Shown here: positions 8,988-17,546 of the stretch, piece after piece
How positions within the stretch are numbered: position 1 is the stretch's first letter
Layout: each line of letters begins with the position of its first letter
DNA from: CAVTBT01 sp963733065
Lineage (GTDB): Bacteria; Actinomycetota; Thermoleophilia; Gaiellales; Gaiellaceae
Length of the DNA stretch: 64,000 nucleotides
NCBI GenBank assembly: GCA_963733065.1
Contig: CAVTBT010000003.1
Location: 186,001-250,000 of the forward strand
Direction of reading: 5' to 3'
Translations under genes and position numbers: made by a program
Notes under the pieces: generated by a model
What the model was told of the DNA's origin: nothing
The model's input: only the letters and a program-made list of their open reading frames with translations
Database searches by the model: none

Positions 8988-10733
8988 CTAGCCCTTCGCG
9001 CCGTGCCACGAGTCCCAGAGCGCGGCGTACGAGCCCTGGCGCGTGACGAGCTCGGCGTGCGTGCCGAGCTCGCTCAGCACGCCGTTCTCGACGACCGCCA
9101 CCCGGTCTGCGTCGTGTGCCGTGTGCAGCCGGTGCGCGATGGCGACGACGGTGCGACCGGTCAGCACCGAACCCAGGGAGCGCTCGAGGTGACGGGCGGC
9201 GCGCGGGTCGAGGAGCGACGTGGCCTCGTCGAGCACGAGCGTGTGTGGGTCGGCGAGCACGAGCCGCGCCAGCGCCACCTGCTGCTGCTGTGGCGGGGTG
9301 AGCGGGTGGCCGCCCGCGCCGACGACCGTCTCGAGCCCGTCCGGCAGCGCGCGTGACCAGTCGAGCGCGTCGACGGCGTCGAGTGCGGTCTCGAGCTCCT
9401 CGTCCGTGGCTCCGACGCGCGCCAGCCGCAGGTTGTCGGCGAGCGTCCCGACGAAGACGTGCTGCTCCTGCGTGACGAGCGCCACCTCGCGGCGCAGGGT
9501 GTCGAGCTCCAGGTCGACGAGCCGTACCCCGCCCACGTCGACACGCCCGACCCGCGGCGGATGGATGCCGGCGAGCAGCCGGCCGAGCGTCGACTTGCCC
9601 GCCCCGGACGGCCCGACGACCGCGACCCGCTCGCCCGGAGCGAGCTCGAGGTCGATGCCGTGCAGCACGTCCCGGTCGTCGAGGTACGCGTACCGCACAT
9701 CGTCGGCGCGCAGCCGCTCGCCGTCGGGCTCCTCCCCGGTCGGCTCGCGATCGTTCGGCACCTTCGAGACGCCGACCAGCCGCGCGAAGGACGTGGCGCC
9801 GACCTGGATCTCGTCCAGCCACGAGATCAGTCGGTCGACCGGGTCGGCGAGCTGCTGGACGTACAGCGCCACCGTGGTCACGGCGCCGAGCGACGCGTGC
9901 CCCGTGGAGATCAGCCAGCCGCCCCACGCGAGCGTCGCCGCGACGGGCAGCACGTACGCGATCTCGACGGTCGGGAACCACACCGTGCGCAGGTAGAGCG
10001 TGCGCCGCTCGGCCCTGTACGCCTCGCGCAGGTCGTCGTCGATCCGCCGGACGCGCTCCCCCTCGAGCCCGAGCGCGTCGATCGTGCGGCCACCGTCCAC
10101 GATCTCGCCGACCGTGCCGGTGAGCGTGGCATAGGCGGCGCGCTCCCAGAGGTAGCCGGCCGGCGCGCGCTGCAGGTACCAGCGTGTGCCGACCCAGATG
10201 ATCGGCAGCCCGATCACGCATGGGAGGGCCAGGAGCGGGCTGACGAGCACGGCGGCGGCGATCGTCAGCACCGTGGTGACCGCGGCGATCAGCGTCTCGG
10301 GCACGGCGAAGCGGATGGTGCGCGCGAGGGTGTCGATGTCCGAGGTCGTGCGCGAGACGAGGTCGCCGCTGCCGGCGCGCTCGACGGTGGACAGCGGGAG
10401 GGCGAGCACGCGCAGCATGAAGTCCTCCCGCAGCCGGGCGAACACCTCCTCCGAGAGCACGAACGACGCTCGCCGCGCCAGCCACGTGAGCACGGTCTGG
10501 GCCACGACGAACCCGGCGAGCAGCAGTGCCACCTCGTCGATGTGCCGCGTCGTCGTGCCCTGCTGCACGTCCTCGACCAGCCTGCCGAGGATCGGCGGCC
10601 CGGCGAGGCCGGCGACGCCCGCCAGGGCGTGCAGGCCGATCACGGCCGCGAACCCGCGCCTGTAGTGCCGGCCGAGCCGTCGCGCGTGCGTGCGCACCTC
10701 GCTGCCGAGCGCGACCGGGAGGCGCTCGCTCAC
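8988..10733 (-). CDS. ABC half-transporter with intact ATP site but degenerate signature (LTPPQ)
   Basis: A 581-residue exporter-type half-transporter: six-helix membrane domain (about 20-310, including a typical SGDLVSRTTSDID loop) and a C-terminal ATPase domain. Walker A GPSGAGKST, Q-loop VTQEQHVF, Walker B TLVLDEATS and switch histidine VAIAHRL are intact. The signature that should read LSGGQ is LTPPQQQQVALARL. The GTG at 10733 overlaps the stop of the upstream half-transporter as GTGA; the open frame upstream is a shadow of that gene. The upstream partner has the reverse pattern of losses, so the two are predicted to form one heterodimer with a single working ATP site. The substrate is unknown; multidrug or lipid export is typical for the family. 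Confidence 0.9.
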   Translation of the reverse strand: MSERLPVALGSEVRTHARRLGRHYRRGFAAVIGLHALAGVAGLAGPPILGRLVEDVQQGTTTRHIDEVALLLAGFVVAQTVLTWLARRASFVLSEEVFARLREDFMLRVLALPLSTVERAGSGDLVSRTTSDIDTLARTIRFAVPETLIAAVTTVLTIAAAVLVSPLLALPCVIGLPIIWVGTRWYLQRAPAGYLWERAAYATLTGTVGEIVDGGRTIDALGLEGERVRRIDDDLREAYRAERRTLYLRTVWFPTVEIAYVLPVAATLAWGGWLISTGHASLGAVTTVALYVQQLADPVDRLISWLDEIQVGATSFARLVGVSKVPNDREPTGEEPDGERLRADDVRYAYLDDRDVLHGIDLELAPGERVAVVGPSGAGKSTLGRLLAGIHPPRVGRVDVGGVRLVDLELDTLRREVALVTQEQHVFVGTLADNLRLARVGATDEELETALDAVDALDWSRALPDGLETVVGAGGHPLTPPQQQQVALARLVLADPHTLVLDEATSLLDPRAARHLERSLGSVLTGRTVVAIAHRLHTAHDADRVAVVENGVLSELGTHAELVTRQGSYAALWDSWHGAKG

Positions 10734-12442
10734 TCTTCCTCCCCTCTCGTCACGGTCTCGCGGTACGCCGGCACGGCGTCGAGCAGGTCGCGGTGCGCGC
10801 CCTCGGCGACCACGCGGCCGTCGACCACGAACAGCACGCGGTCGGCGCGGTCGAGCATGAGCGGGCTGGCGGTGACGACGACGGTCGTGCGACCGGCGCG
10901 CGCCTCGCGGAGCCGCGTCGCGATGCGCGCCTCGGTGTGCGCGTCGACGGCGCTCGTCGGCTCGACGAGCACGAGAATCTCGGGGTCGGCGACGAGCGCG
11001 CGGGCGAGCGCGAGCCGCTGCCGCTGGCCGCCCGAGAGCGAGCGGCCGCGCTCCTCGACGAGGCCGTCGAGGCCGCCCGGGAGCGCGTCGACGACGTCCT
11101 CGGCGTTCGCGACGGCGACGGCCGAGAGCAGCGCCGCGGGCTGCTCGGTCCGGCCCCACGGGTCGAGGTGGTCCCGCAATGGGCCCGAGAACAGCATGGG
11201 GTCCGTCTCGCTGACGACGACGCGCCGTCGCACCGCGTCGAGCGGCAGGTCGGCGAGCATCACGCCCCCGAGCATCACCGCGCCGTCGTCGACGAAGCGG
11301 CCGAGCCGATCGGCGAGCTCCACCGCCTCGTGGGGATCGGCCGAGACGACGGCTGTGAGCTGCCCGGGCGCGACGACGGCGCCCGACCGCTCGTCCACGA
11401 GCGGCACGTCCCGCTCCGGCTCCTCGACGGGTGCGGACGCGTCGGCGACGTGCGGCTCGACGGCGAGGACGTCGATCATCCGCCGCGCGCCGACGAACGC
11501 GCGCGTGATCTTGTCCACCGCCTCGGCCGCCGTGCGCAGCGGGATCACGAGGAAGGCGGCGTAGCCGTAGAACGCAACGAGCTCGCCGGGACCGATCGTG
11601 CCGTCGTTCGCGAACCGCGCGCCGAGCCAGGTGACGATCACCACGAAGACTCCGGGCAGCAGCACCTGCGACGCGTCGAGCGTCGACTGCGGCAGCGCCA
11701 CGCGCACGCCCGCCTGGCGCACCTCTTGCGAGCGCCTCCGGTAGCGGTCGAGGAAGACGTCCTCGCCGCCGATCCCGCGCAGCACGCGCAGGCCGGCCAC
11801 GGTGTCCGCGCCGAGCGCCGTCAGCCGGCCGACCTGCTCGCGCTGCTCCCGCTGGCGCTGCTGCAGCGGGCGGATGACGAAGGCGAGCGTGAGGACGAGC
11901 AGCGGCACGCCGATCAGCACGACGAGGCCGAGCACCGCGGACGCCGAGACGAGCACGACGGCCACGGCCACGTAGGACGCGATGGCGCCCGCGCCCCGCG
12001 CGGTGATGTCGAAGGCGCCACCTGCGCGCATCGCGTCGTTCGAGATCGTGGCGACGACCTCGCCCGTCGTGTGCCGAGACCTCATCGCCGGCCCGACGCG
12101 CGCCGCATGGTGGGCGACGACCTGCGCGAGCCGGAACGAGGCCTGCAGCCAGTTCGACACCGCCGCGCGGTGCCTGAGCACGCCCGAGATCGCCTGGATG
12201 ATTCCGAGGCCGAGCAGCACGCCGACCCACATCGCCAGTCCCGAGTCGTCGCCCTCGTCCAGCCCCTGGTCGATCGCGCGCCCGAGCGCGAAGGGCATCA
12301 GCGCCTGCGAGAGCATCCAGACGATCCCGAGGGCGATGCCAACCGCGAGCGTCCCGAGCTGCCGGCGCCCAACCCAGAGGAGCAGGCGGAACGGCGACCG
12401 GATGTCCGGCCGGCCGGGGTCGGCGAAGGGCAGCTCGATCAC
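10730..12442 (-). CDS. ABC half-transporter with dead ATP site but intact LSGGQ signature
   Basis: A 570-residue half-transporter: six-helix membrane domain (about 20-310) and a C-terminal nucleotide-binding domain. The signature SLSGGQRQRLALARAL is canonical, but the Walker A position reads VVSADPHEAVELADRL with no GxxGxGKS/T, Walker B reads ILVLVEPTSAVD (Asp replaced by Val, Glu kept), and the switch histidine is lost (VVVTASPL). It therefore probably cannot bind or hydrolyse ATP conventionally itself and instead supplies LSGGQ across the dimer to its partner at 8988-10733, with which it overlaps by GTGA. The pth gene lies just upstream. The start is the ATG at 12442 (MIELPFADPGRPDIRSPFRL). 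Substrate unknown. Confidence 0.88.
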   Translation of the reverse strand: MIELPFADPGRPDIRSPFRLLLWVGRRQLGTLAVGIALGIVWMLSQALMPFALGRAIDQGLDEGDDSGLAMWVGVLLGLGIIQAISGVLRHRAAVSNWLQASFRLAQVVAHHAARVGPAMRSRHTTGEVVATISNDAMRAGGAFDITARGAGAIASYVAVAVVLVSASAVLGLVVLIGVPLLVLTLAFVIRPLQQRQREQREQVGRLTALGADTVAGLRVLRGIGGEDVFLDRYRRRSQEVRQAGVRVALPQSTLDASQVLLPGVFVVIVTWLGARFANDGTIGPGELVAFYGYAAFLVIPLRTAAEAVDKITRAFVGARRMIDVLAVEPHVADASAPVEEPERDVPLVDERSGAVVAPGQLTAVVSADPHEAVELADRLGRFVDDGAVMLGGVMLADLPLDAVRRRVVVSETDPMLFSGPLRDHLDPWGRTEQPAALLSAVAVANAEDVVDALPGGLDGLVEERGRSLSGGQRQRLALARALVADPEILVLVEPTSAVDAHTEARIATRLREARAGRTTVVVTASPLMLDRADRVLFVVDGRVVAEGAHRDLLDAVPAYRETVTRGEEE

Positions 12443-12452
12443 GCCGACCGTT

Positions 12453-13046
12453 CTAGTTGAAGCGGCGCTGCGCCGCCTCGAGCCCGTCGCGTGCGATCGT
12501 CTCGACGGCCTCGGCCGAGCGCTCGACGAGCGCCTCGGGATCGTCTTCCGGCTCGAACGACGACAGCACGTAGTCGGCGACGTCGCGCCGGTCGCCTCGT
12601 CCCGGGCGGCCCACGCCGACCCTGAGGCGCAGGAAGTCCGGGGAGCCGAGCGCCGCAGCGACCGAGCGCAGGCCGTTGTGGCCGGCGAGGCCGCCGCCGA
12701 ACCGCGCCTGCAGGCGCCCCGGCTCGAGGTCGACGTCGTCGTGCACGACGGCGATCGCCTCGACGGGCACCTTGAAGAAGCGGGCCGCGGCCCCGAGCGA
12801 GCGTCCCGAGTCGTTCATGTAGGTCTCGGGCTTGAGCAGCGCGAGCCGGAGCTCGTCGAGCCGCACCTCGGACAGCTGCCCGGAGAACTTCGACCGGAAC
12901 GAGCCGTCGTGCCGCCGCGCCAGCTCGTCGACGACCATCCAGCCGACGTTGTGCCGGTCGGTCGCGTGCTCCCGGCCCGGGTTGCCGAGTCCGACCACGA
13001 GCAGGTCGAGCGACGAGGCTGTCTCGCCCCGGCGCACGAGGCGCAC
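12453..13046 (-). CDS. pth: Peptidyl-tRNA hydrolase
   Basis: A 197-residue Pth that releases peptides from prematurely dissociated peptidyl-tRNA so the tRNA can be reused. Diagnostic motifs are LLVVGLGNPGREHATDRHNV with the catalytic histidine, LLKPETYMNDSG, VVHDDVDLEPGRLQARFGG with the catalytic Asp, and GGLAGHNGLRS. It follows rplY by 3 bases, a pairing common in bacteria, and is followed by the ABC pair after 10 bases. The start at 13046 gives a 12-residue lead before the beta-strand DLLVVGLGNPG; an in-frame internal start is possible but would remove part of that strand. Confidence 0.95.
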   Translation of the reverse strand: MRLVRRGETASSLDLLVVGLGNPGREHATDRHNVGWMVVDELARRHDGSFRSKFSGQLSEVRLDELRLALLKPETYMNDSGRSLGAAARFFKVPVEAIAVVHDDVDLEPGRLQARFGGGLAGHNGLRSVAAALGSPDFLRLRVGVGRPGRGDRRDVADYVLSSFEPEDDPEALVERSAEAVETIARDGLEAAQRRFN

Positions 13047-13049
13047 GGA

Positions 13050-13742
13050 TCAGCCCTCTTCGGTCTCGGACTCGCCCTCGGCGGAGGCCTCGGCCTCCGC
13101 GGCGGGAGCTCCTTCGGCGCCCTCGGGAGCCTCCTCGCCCTCGACCTCCTCGGCCTCCTCGGGCTCCTCGATCTCGGCGCGCGGCACGGCGACGGTCGCG
13201 ATGACGGTCTCGTCCGGGTCGTCGAGGAACGTGACGCCCTCCGGCGCGGTCATGTCCGAGAGCCGCAGCGTGTCGCCGATCTCGAGTCCGCTGATGTCGG
13301 CGTCGATGTGCTCGGGCACCTCCATCGGCAGCGCCTGCACTGTGATCGTCGCGGCCACCTGGTTGAGGACGCCGCCCACCTTCACGCCTGCGGGCTCGCC
13401 GAGCAGCGTGACCGTGACGGAGGCCTGGATCGGCTGGTCGAGCCGGACTTCCTGAAAGTCGACATGCGCGACGCGCCCCCGGATCGGATCCTGCTGGTAC
13501 TCCTTCAGGATCGACGGGTGCGGCGTCGATTGACCGTCGAGGACGACGTCGAGCACGGCGTGCAGGCCGGACGAGCCGGTCAGCGCGCCGCGCAGCTCCC
13601 GCTCGCGAACGGCGATCGGCACCGGGCTGCCCTTTCCGTACAGCACCCCCGGGATCCAGCCGTCGCGGCGCATGCGACGCGACTCGGCCGAGCCGAGGCG
13701 TTCGCGCTCGATGACGGTCAGCGTTGCTCTCTCGCCAGCCAC
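13050..13742 (-). CDS. rplY: Ribosomal protein bL25 (CTC/TL5 long form)
   Basis: A 230-residue general-stress-type L25 that binds 5S rRNA. The N-terminal L25 domain includes TLTVIERERLGSAESRRMRR and GWIPGVLYGKGSPVPI; the TL5 beta-domain follows with VNQVAATITVQALPMEVPEH, then an acidic Glu/Ala-rich tail (EEPEEAEEVEGEEAPEG), usual in actinobacteria. The GTG at 13742 (VAGERATLTV) is chosen because residues upstream are encoded by an intergenic hairpin cluster. A TACAAT hexamer lies 12 bases upstream of the GTG and could be a -10 for a short-leader transcript, though no good -35 is seen. It is 3 bases upstream of pth and downstream of prs. Confidence 0.93.
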   Translation of the reverse strand: MAGERATLTVIERERLGSAESRRMRRDGWIPGVLYGKGSPVPIAVRERELRGALTGSSGLHAVLDVVLDGQSTPHPSILKEYQQDPIRGRVAHVDFQEVRLDQPIQASVTVTLLGEPAGVKVGGVLNQVAATITVQALPMEVPEHIDADISGLEIGDTLRLSDMTAPEGVTFLDDPDETVIATVAVPRAEIEEPEEAEEVEGEEAPEGAEGAPAAEAEASAEGESETEEG

Positions 13743-13758
13743 GGCGGCGGATTGTAGC

Positions 13759-13828
13759 GGCCGCGAAGCGGCCTGTCCGCGAAGCGGACCAGGGGATGGG
13801 GTCTGGGGAAACCGGGAGGTTTCCCCAG
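13759..13828. repeat. Cluster of three perfect hairpins between rplY and prs
   Basis: In the 151-base gap there are three perfect inverted repeats: GGCCGC-GAA-GCGGCC (13759-13773), GTCCGC-GAA-GCGGAC (13775-13789) and an 11-bp-arm palindrome CTGGGGAAACC-GGGA-GGTTTCCCCAG (13803-13828). On the minus strand, the transcribed strand, the first two form UUC triloops closed by C-G. They may terminate or attenuate transcription after prs, or stabilise the mRNA end; no U-run follows. The 15-mer GCGGCCGCGAAGCGG of the first hairpin recurs near 33985 and 34136. Confidence 0.75.
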
Positions 13829-13893
13829 CAGTGCTCGCAGCGCCCGCCCTCACATGCCGTGCAGCCTCTCGCCAGGCCGGAGGCCGGCCGGCG

Positions 13894-14887
13894 TCAGAAG
13901 AGCTGGTTCTCGCCGCCGAAGATCGCGGACACGGAGTCGTCCGAGAAGACGTTGAGGATCGTCTCGGCGAGCAGCCCGGAGACGGTGAGCACCGTCATGT
14001 TCGGCGGCTGGCGGCGCGGGTCGATTGGCACGGTGTCGGTGACGACGATCCCGGCGATGTCCGAGTCGCTGAAGCGCTCCAGCGCGTCGCCGCTGAAGAG
14101 ACCGTGGGTTGCGAAGACCCAGACATCGCCGGCGCCGCGCTCCTTCAACGTCGCCACGTTCGCGAGCAGCGTGCCGCCGGTCATGATCACGTCGTCGCCG
14201 ACGATCACGGTCTTGTCCCGGACGCGACCGGTGATCTCGGTCACCTCAACGGCGTCGTGACCCGGCCGGGTCTTGTGCATGATCGCGAAGTTCGCCTCGA
14301 TCATCTCGGCAAAGCGGACCGCAAGCTTGGCGCGACCGGCATCGGGTGAGACCGACACGACGCCGTCACCGGTCAGGCCGATGTCCCGGAAGTGCCGCGC
14401 GAACAGCGGCAGCGCGGTCATGTGGTCGACGGGGATCGTGAAGAAGCCCTGGATCTGGCCGGCATGCAGATCCATCGTCAACACGCGGTCGGCGCCGGCG
14501 AGCTGCAGCATGTCCGCCACGAGCCGCCCGGAGATCGGCTCACGCGGCTTCGCCTTCCGGTCCTGCCGCGCGTACGGGTAGAGCGGCATGACCGCTGTGA
14601 TCCGCTTGGCGGACGCGAGCTTCGCCGCCTGGATCATCATCAGCAGCTCCATCAGATTGCGGTCGACCGGCTCGCACCCCGTCTGGACGATGAAGAGATC
14701 GGCGCCGCGGACGGACTCGATGTACCGGCAGTAGGTCTCCCCGTTCGCGAACGTCGGCGAGCTCGACCTCGCCGAGCTCGAGACCGAGCTGCTCCGCCAT
14801 GCGGTGCGCGAGCTCGCCGTGCGAGCGGCCGGCGAAGACCATGAGCCGCTTCTGCGGCGTCAGCGGCAATGCGTGTCCGACCGTCAT
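13894..14887 (-). CDS. prs: Ribose-phosphate pyrophosphokinase, with an apparent one-base frameshift
   Basis: PRPP synthase (ribose 5-phosphate + ATP to PRPP), supplying nucleotide, His and Trp synthesis. The N-terminus in one frame reads MTVGHALPLTPQKRLMVFAG then RSHGELAHRMAEQLG and ELGEVEL; from about 14758 downward homology continues in another frame with TFANGETYCRYIESVRGADL, LFIVQTGCEPVDRNLMELL, ADRVLTMDLHAGQIQGFF and the PRPP loop VIVGDDVIMTGGTL. The span is 331 codons plus one base, so a single extra base near 14754-14760 explains it; corrected length is 330. As prs is normally essential and everything else is conserved, a sequencing error is likely. The ATG at 14887 is used; a GTG at 14953, inside the glmU end and preceded by AAGGA, could add 22 residues. 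Confidence 0.88.
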
Positions 14888-14933
14888 CTCGAGCTTCGTG
14901 GGCGGCGAGAGCTCGAGCCCCGGCAGCGCCTGC

Positions 14934-16253
14934 TCAACCGTCCCGCTTTCCACCTCGTCCTTCCTTGACCGTCTGTCGAGGGGCAAAGCCGACAAGGGCG
15001 TTGTCAGGAACGTCGTCGGTGACGACGGAGCCCGGAGCCGTCCAAACGTCGTCGCCAAGAGTGACCGGAGCAACGAACATAGTGTCGACGGCGACCCTGA
15101 CGTCGCGGCCGATCGTCGTGCGTCCCTTGGGCGTGCCGGGCCGGTGCGGGAAGTTCGCGGTGATCGATCCGGCGCCGATGTTCGTGCGCTCGCCGATCTC
15201 GGCGTCTCCCACATACGAGAGGTGAGGCACCTTGGCGCCTTCGCCTACCCGCGAGTTCTTGATCTCCACGAATGTGCCCGCCTTCGCGTCCCGCTCAAGG
15301 ACCGTGCCCGGACGAAGGTAACAGAACGGCCCGACAGTCGCCTGCGGCCCGACGGCGGCGTCGACGAGCACCGCGTGGGGCCCGATCTCGGCGCCTTCCG
15401 CGACCGTCGTGGAGCCGCGCAGGACGGTGAATGGATGGATCGTCGCGTCTGGCTCGATGGTGACCGCCGCGTCGATCCAGGTGGTCGCCGGGTCCACGAT
15501 CGTGACGCCTGCGAGCATGTGCTCGAGGTTGATCCGGTCACGCAGGACGGCGCCCACGGCCGCGAGCTCCGCTCGCGTATTGACCCCTTCGGCGTCGACC
15601 GGGTCGGGGGCAGCGACGACGCTCACGGGCTCGCCGGCCTCGACGAGCAGGCGCACGGCGTCGGTCAGGTAGAGCTCACCCTGCGCGTTCGTCGGCGTGA
15701 GCCGCTCGAGCGCGGGCCACAGGGCCGACGCGCGGAAGACGTAGATCGACGAGTTCGCCTCGCGGATGGCGAGCTCGTCGGGGGAGGCGTCGCTCGCCTC
15801 CACGATCGCCCGCAGCGCCCCGGCCTCGTCGCGCACGATGCGGCCGTACGCGCGGACGTCCGTCGGCTGAAAGGAGAGCACGGTCGCCGCGGCGTCGTCG
15901 CGGCGGTGCGAAGCGACGAGCTCCTCGAGCAGCTCTGCCCTGAGCAGCGGCGTGTCGCCGGAGAGGACGAGCACCTCGTCGGCGCCGTCGAGCGCCGTCC
16001 TGGCCGAGCGCACGGCGTCGCCGGTCCCGAGCGGGCGCTCCTGCACCGCCACCTCCACGCCCTCGAAGGCGTCACGGGTCTCGGGCGAGGTCACCACCAC
16101 GAGCGGCTCCGGCCCCAACGGGCCGGCTGCGGCGAACACCCAGTCCACGAGGCGGCGCCCCAGCACCGCGTGCAGGTGCTTGGGCGTCGCGGAACGCATC
16201 CGGGTGCCGAGGCCTCCGGCCATCACGACTGCTGCGAGACTGCGATCCGTCAT
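14934..16253 (-). CDS. glmU: Bifunctional GlmU: GlcNAc-1-P uridyltransferase / glucosamine-1-P acetyltransferase
   Basis: A 439-residue GlmU making UDP-GlcNAc for peptidoglycan. The N-terminal pyrophosphorylase half has AAVVMAGGLGTRMRSATPKH, PLGTGDAVRSAR (the usual GTAHA position reads GTGDA), LVLSGDTPLL and EGVNTRAELA. The left-handed beta-helix half shows hexapeptide repeats (VTIVDPATTWIDAAV, IGPHAVLVDAAVGP), YLRPGT, KAGTFVEIKNSRVGEG, SYVGDAEIGERTNIGAGSI and TMFVAPVTLG. The canonical TCNYDG-K-KT stretch is replaced by TANFPHRPGTPKGRTTIG. It is about 15 residues shorter than E. coli GlmU. It lies just downstream of tRNA-Gln and upstream of prs on the same strand. The ATG at 16253 directly precedes the nucleotide-binding strand. 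Confidence 0.94.
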   Translation of the reverse strand: MTDRSLAAVVMAGGLGTRMRSATPKHLHAVLGRRLVDWVFAAAGPLGPEPLVVVTSPETRDAFEGVEVAVQERPLGTGDAVRSARTALDGADEVLVLSGDTPLLRAELLEELVASHRRDDAAATVLSFQPTDVRAYGRIVRDEAGALRAIVEASDASPDELAIREANSSIYVFRASALWPALERLTPTNAQGELYLTDAVRLLVEAGEPVSVVAAPDPVDAEGVNTRAELAAVGAVLRDRINLEHMLAGVTIVDPATTWIDAAVTIEPDATIHPFTVLRGSTTVAEGAEIGPHAVLVDAAVGPQATVGPFCYLRPGTVLERDAKAGTFVEIKNSRVGEGAKVPHLSYVGDAEIGERTNIGAGSITANFPHRPGTPKGRTTIGRDVRVAVDTMFVAPVTLGDDVWTAPGSVVTDDVPDNALVGFAPRQTVKEGRGGKRDG

Positions 16254-16263
16254 CGGCTGCGAA

Positions 16264-16337
16264 TGGCTGGGGTGCCAGGATTCGAACCTGGGATCACGGG
16301 ACCAAAACCCGTTGCCTTACCGCTTGGCTACACCCCA
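16264..16337 (-). tRNA. tRNA-Gln (anticodon TTG)
   Basis: Minus-strand cloverleaf with acceptor arms TGGGGTG and CACCCCA, discriminator G and an encoded CCA end. The D-loop region is TAGCCAAGCGGTAAGGCA, the anticodon arm is ACGGG-TTTTGGT-CCCGT giving anticodon TTG (glutamine), and the T-arm is CCAGGTTCGAATCCTGG. It lies 10 bases upstream of glmU. Confidence 0.97.
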
Positions 16338-16353
16338 GTGAATCGGGAGTCGG

Positions 16354-16359
16354 AGTATA
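16354..16359 (-). promoter_or_regulatory. Probable -10 element of tRNA-Gln
   Basis: The minus strand reads TATACT here, 16 bases upstream of the mature tRNA 5' end, in an otherwise G+C-rich gap. No convincing -35 is visible at 17-19 bases, where the sequence is GC-rich. Confidence 0.4.
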
Positions 16360-16366
16360 GGCGCGG

Positions 16367-16723
16367 TCAGCGGCGGTCGGCGAAGAGCGCCACGAGCGCG
16401 AGCACGGCCAGTGCGGCCACCGCGACGAGCGCGAGCGTGCCGACCACGATGACGAGCACCGGCACGAGCAGCACGAGCGCCTGCCACACCGCCACGACCC
16501 ACGCGGACTCCCGAATCCACTCCGCCGACTGCGCCCGAGCCCAGCCGAAGTAGACGGCCAGCATCGCGAGCGCGAGCACGATCGCCACCCAGGCCTGGAT
16601 GACGTCGACGGCGACGAGCACGCCCTCGAGCAGCGCCAGGCCGACCGCCAGCTGGAGGCGCCGCTCCCGTACCCAGCGACCGCCTCGCGTGCTGCCGTGC
16701 TCGATGACCGGCAACTCGCTCAT
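16367..16723 (-). CDS. Small integral membrane protein
   Basis: A 118-residue protein of unknown function. After a polar N-terminus (MSELPVIEHGSTRGGRWVRE) there are about four hydrophobic segments: LQLAVGLALLEGVLVAVDV, AWVAIVLALAMLAVYFGW, AWVVAVWQALVLLVPVLV and IVVGTLALVAVAALAVLALV, ending LFADRR. The start is the ATG at 16723, 4 bases after the ispE stop, so it is probably the last gene of the metG-tatD-rsmA-ispE operon. No catalytic motif is visible. Composition matches its neighbours, so it is likely a genuine gene. Confidence 0.75.
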   Translation of the reverse strand: MSELPVIEHGSTRGGRWVRERRLQLAVGLALLEGVLVAVDVIQAWVAIVLALAMLAVYFGWARAQSAEWIRESAWVVAVWQALVLLVPVLVIVVGTLALVAVAALAVLALVALFADRR

Positions 16724-16727
16724 GCCC

Positions 16728-17546
16728 TCAACCGTACCAAGCGGGTACCGCGATCCAGGTGCGGCCGCGCTTCGACAGCGCGCGTTGCGCGGCCGACGCA
16801 GCACGGCGGTGGTTGAAGAGGCCGTACACCGTCGGCCCGGCCCCCGTGACGTCGGCGCGGAACGCCCCGAGTGCCCGCAGCTCGTCCGCGAGTGGCGAGG
16901 AGGCGAGGTCGTTCGCGGGCAGCGCGCCGAGATCCCGCGGCCGCCGGACCGCGCCGAGCGTGCGCTCGAGCGCAGCGGCACGCTCCGCGAACCCGTCAGC
17001 GCCGTCCCGCTCGTCGAAACGCCGGTAGACCTCGGCCGTCGAGCTCTTGTGCGCGCCCGACGGCAGCACGAGCAGCACCCAGTAGTCCTGCGGCAGCTCG
17101 AGCGGCTCGAGCGCGGCGCCGTCGCCGCGACCGAGCTGCGGGCCGGACGTGAGCAGGAACGGCACGTCGGCGCCGAGGCCGGCGGCGAGCCGACTCAGCT
17201 CCGCGTCTGCGAGGGGCTCGGGGAGCGTCTCGTTCGCCAGGCGGAGCGCCGTCGCCGCGTCCGAGCTTCCGCCGCCCAAACCGGCCGCCACGGGGATGCG
17301 CTTGGTGATCCGGGCGTGCCAACCGGGCTCGACGCCGGCAGCCGTGGCCAGGGCCTCGAGCGCCGCACGGACGAGCGTGTCCCCCTCGAAGCCGGACACT
17401 GCCAGCGAGCCGGCGGGCTCGACGGCGACCCGGTCCGCCAGGTCGAGCCGCTGCAGCACCGTCACCACCTCGTGCTTTCCGTCCTCACGGAGCGGTCCGA
17501 CGACGAGGGCGAGGTTCAGCTTCGCCGTCGCGGGCGCCCGTCTCAC
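16728..17546 (-). CDS. ispE: 4-diphosphocytidyl-2-C-methyl-D-erythritol kinase
   Basis: A 272-residue GHMP kinase of the MEP isoprenoid pathway. It phosphorylates the 2-hydroxyl of CDP-methylerythritol. The substrate-binding N-terminus PATAKLNLALVVG, the ATP loop PVAAGLGGGSSDAATALRLA, VPFLLTSG and the C-terminal GAGPTVYGLF motif are present. The real start is the GTG at 17546, overlapping the rsmA stop as GTGA; longer frames upstream are shadows of rsmA and tatD. The rsmA-ispE order is common in actinobacteria. No oddities in length. Confidence 0.94.
   Translation of the reverse strand: MRRAPATAKLNLALVVGPLREDGKHEVVTVLQRLDLADRVAVEPAGSLAVSGFEGDTLVRAALEALATAAGVEPGWHARITKRIPVAAGLGGGSSDAATALRLANETLPEPLADAELSRLAAGLGADVPFLLTSGPQLGRGDGAALEPLELPQDYWVLLVLPSGAHKSSTAEVYRRFDERDGADGFAERAAALERTLGAVRRPRDLGALPANDLASSPLADELRALGAFRADVTGAGPTVYGLFNHRRAASAAQRALSKRGRTWIAVPAWYG

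Noticed and set aside
8988..12230. A 1080-codon open frame that could be read as a fused two-domain ABC protein
   Set aside because: Everything upstream of 10733 is a shadow of the neighbouring half-transporter; the GTGA overlap defines two separate genes.
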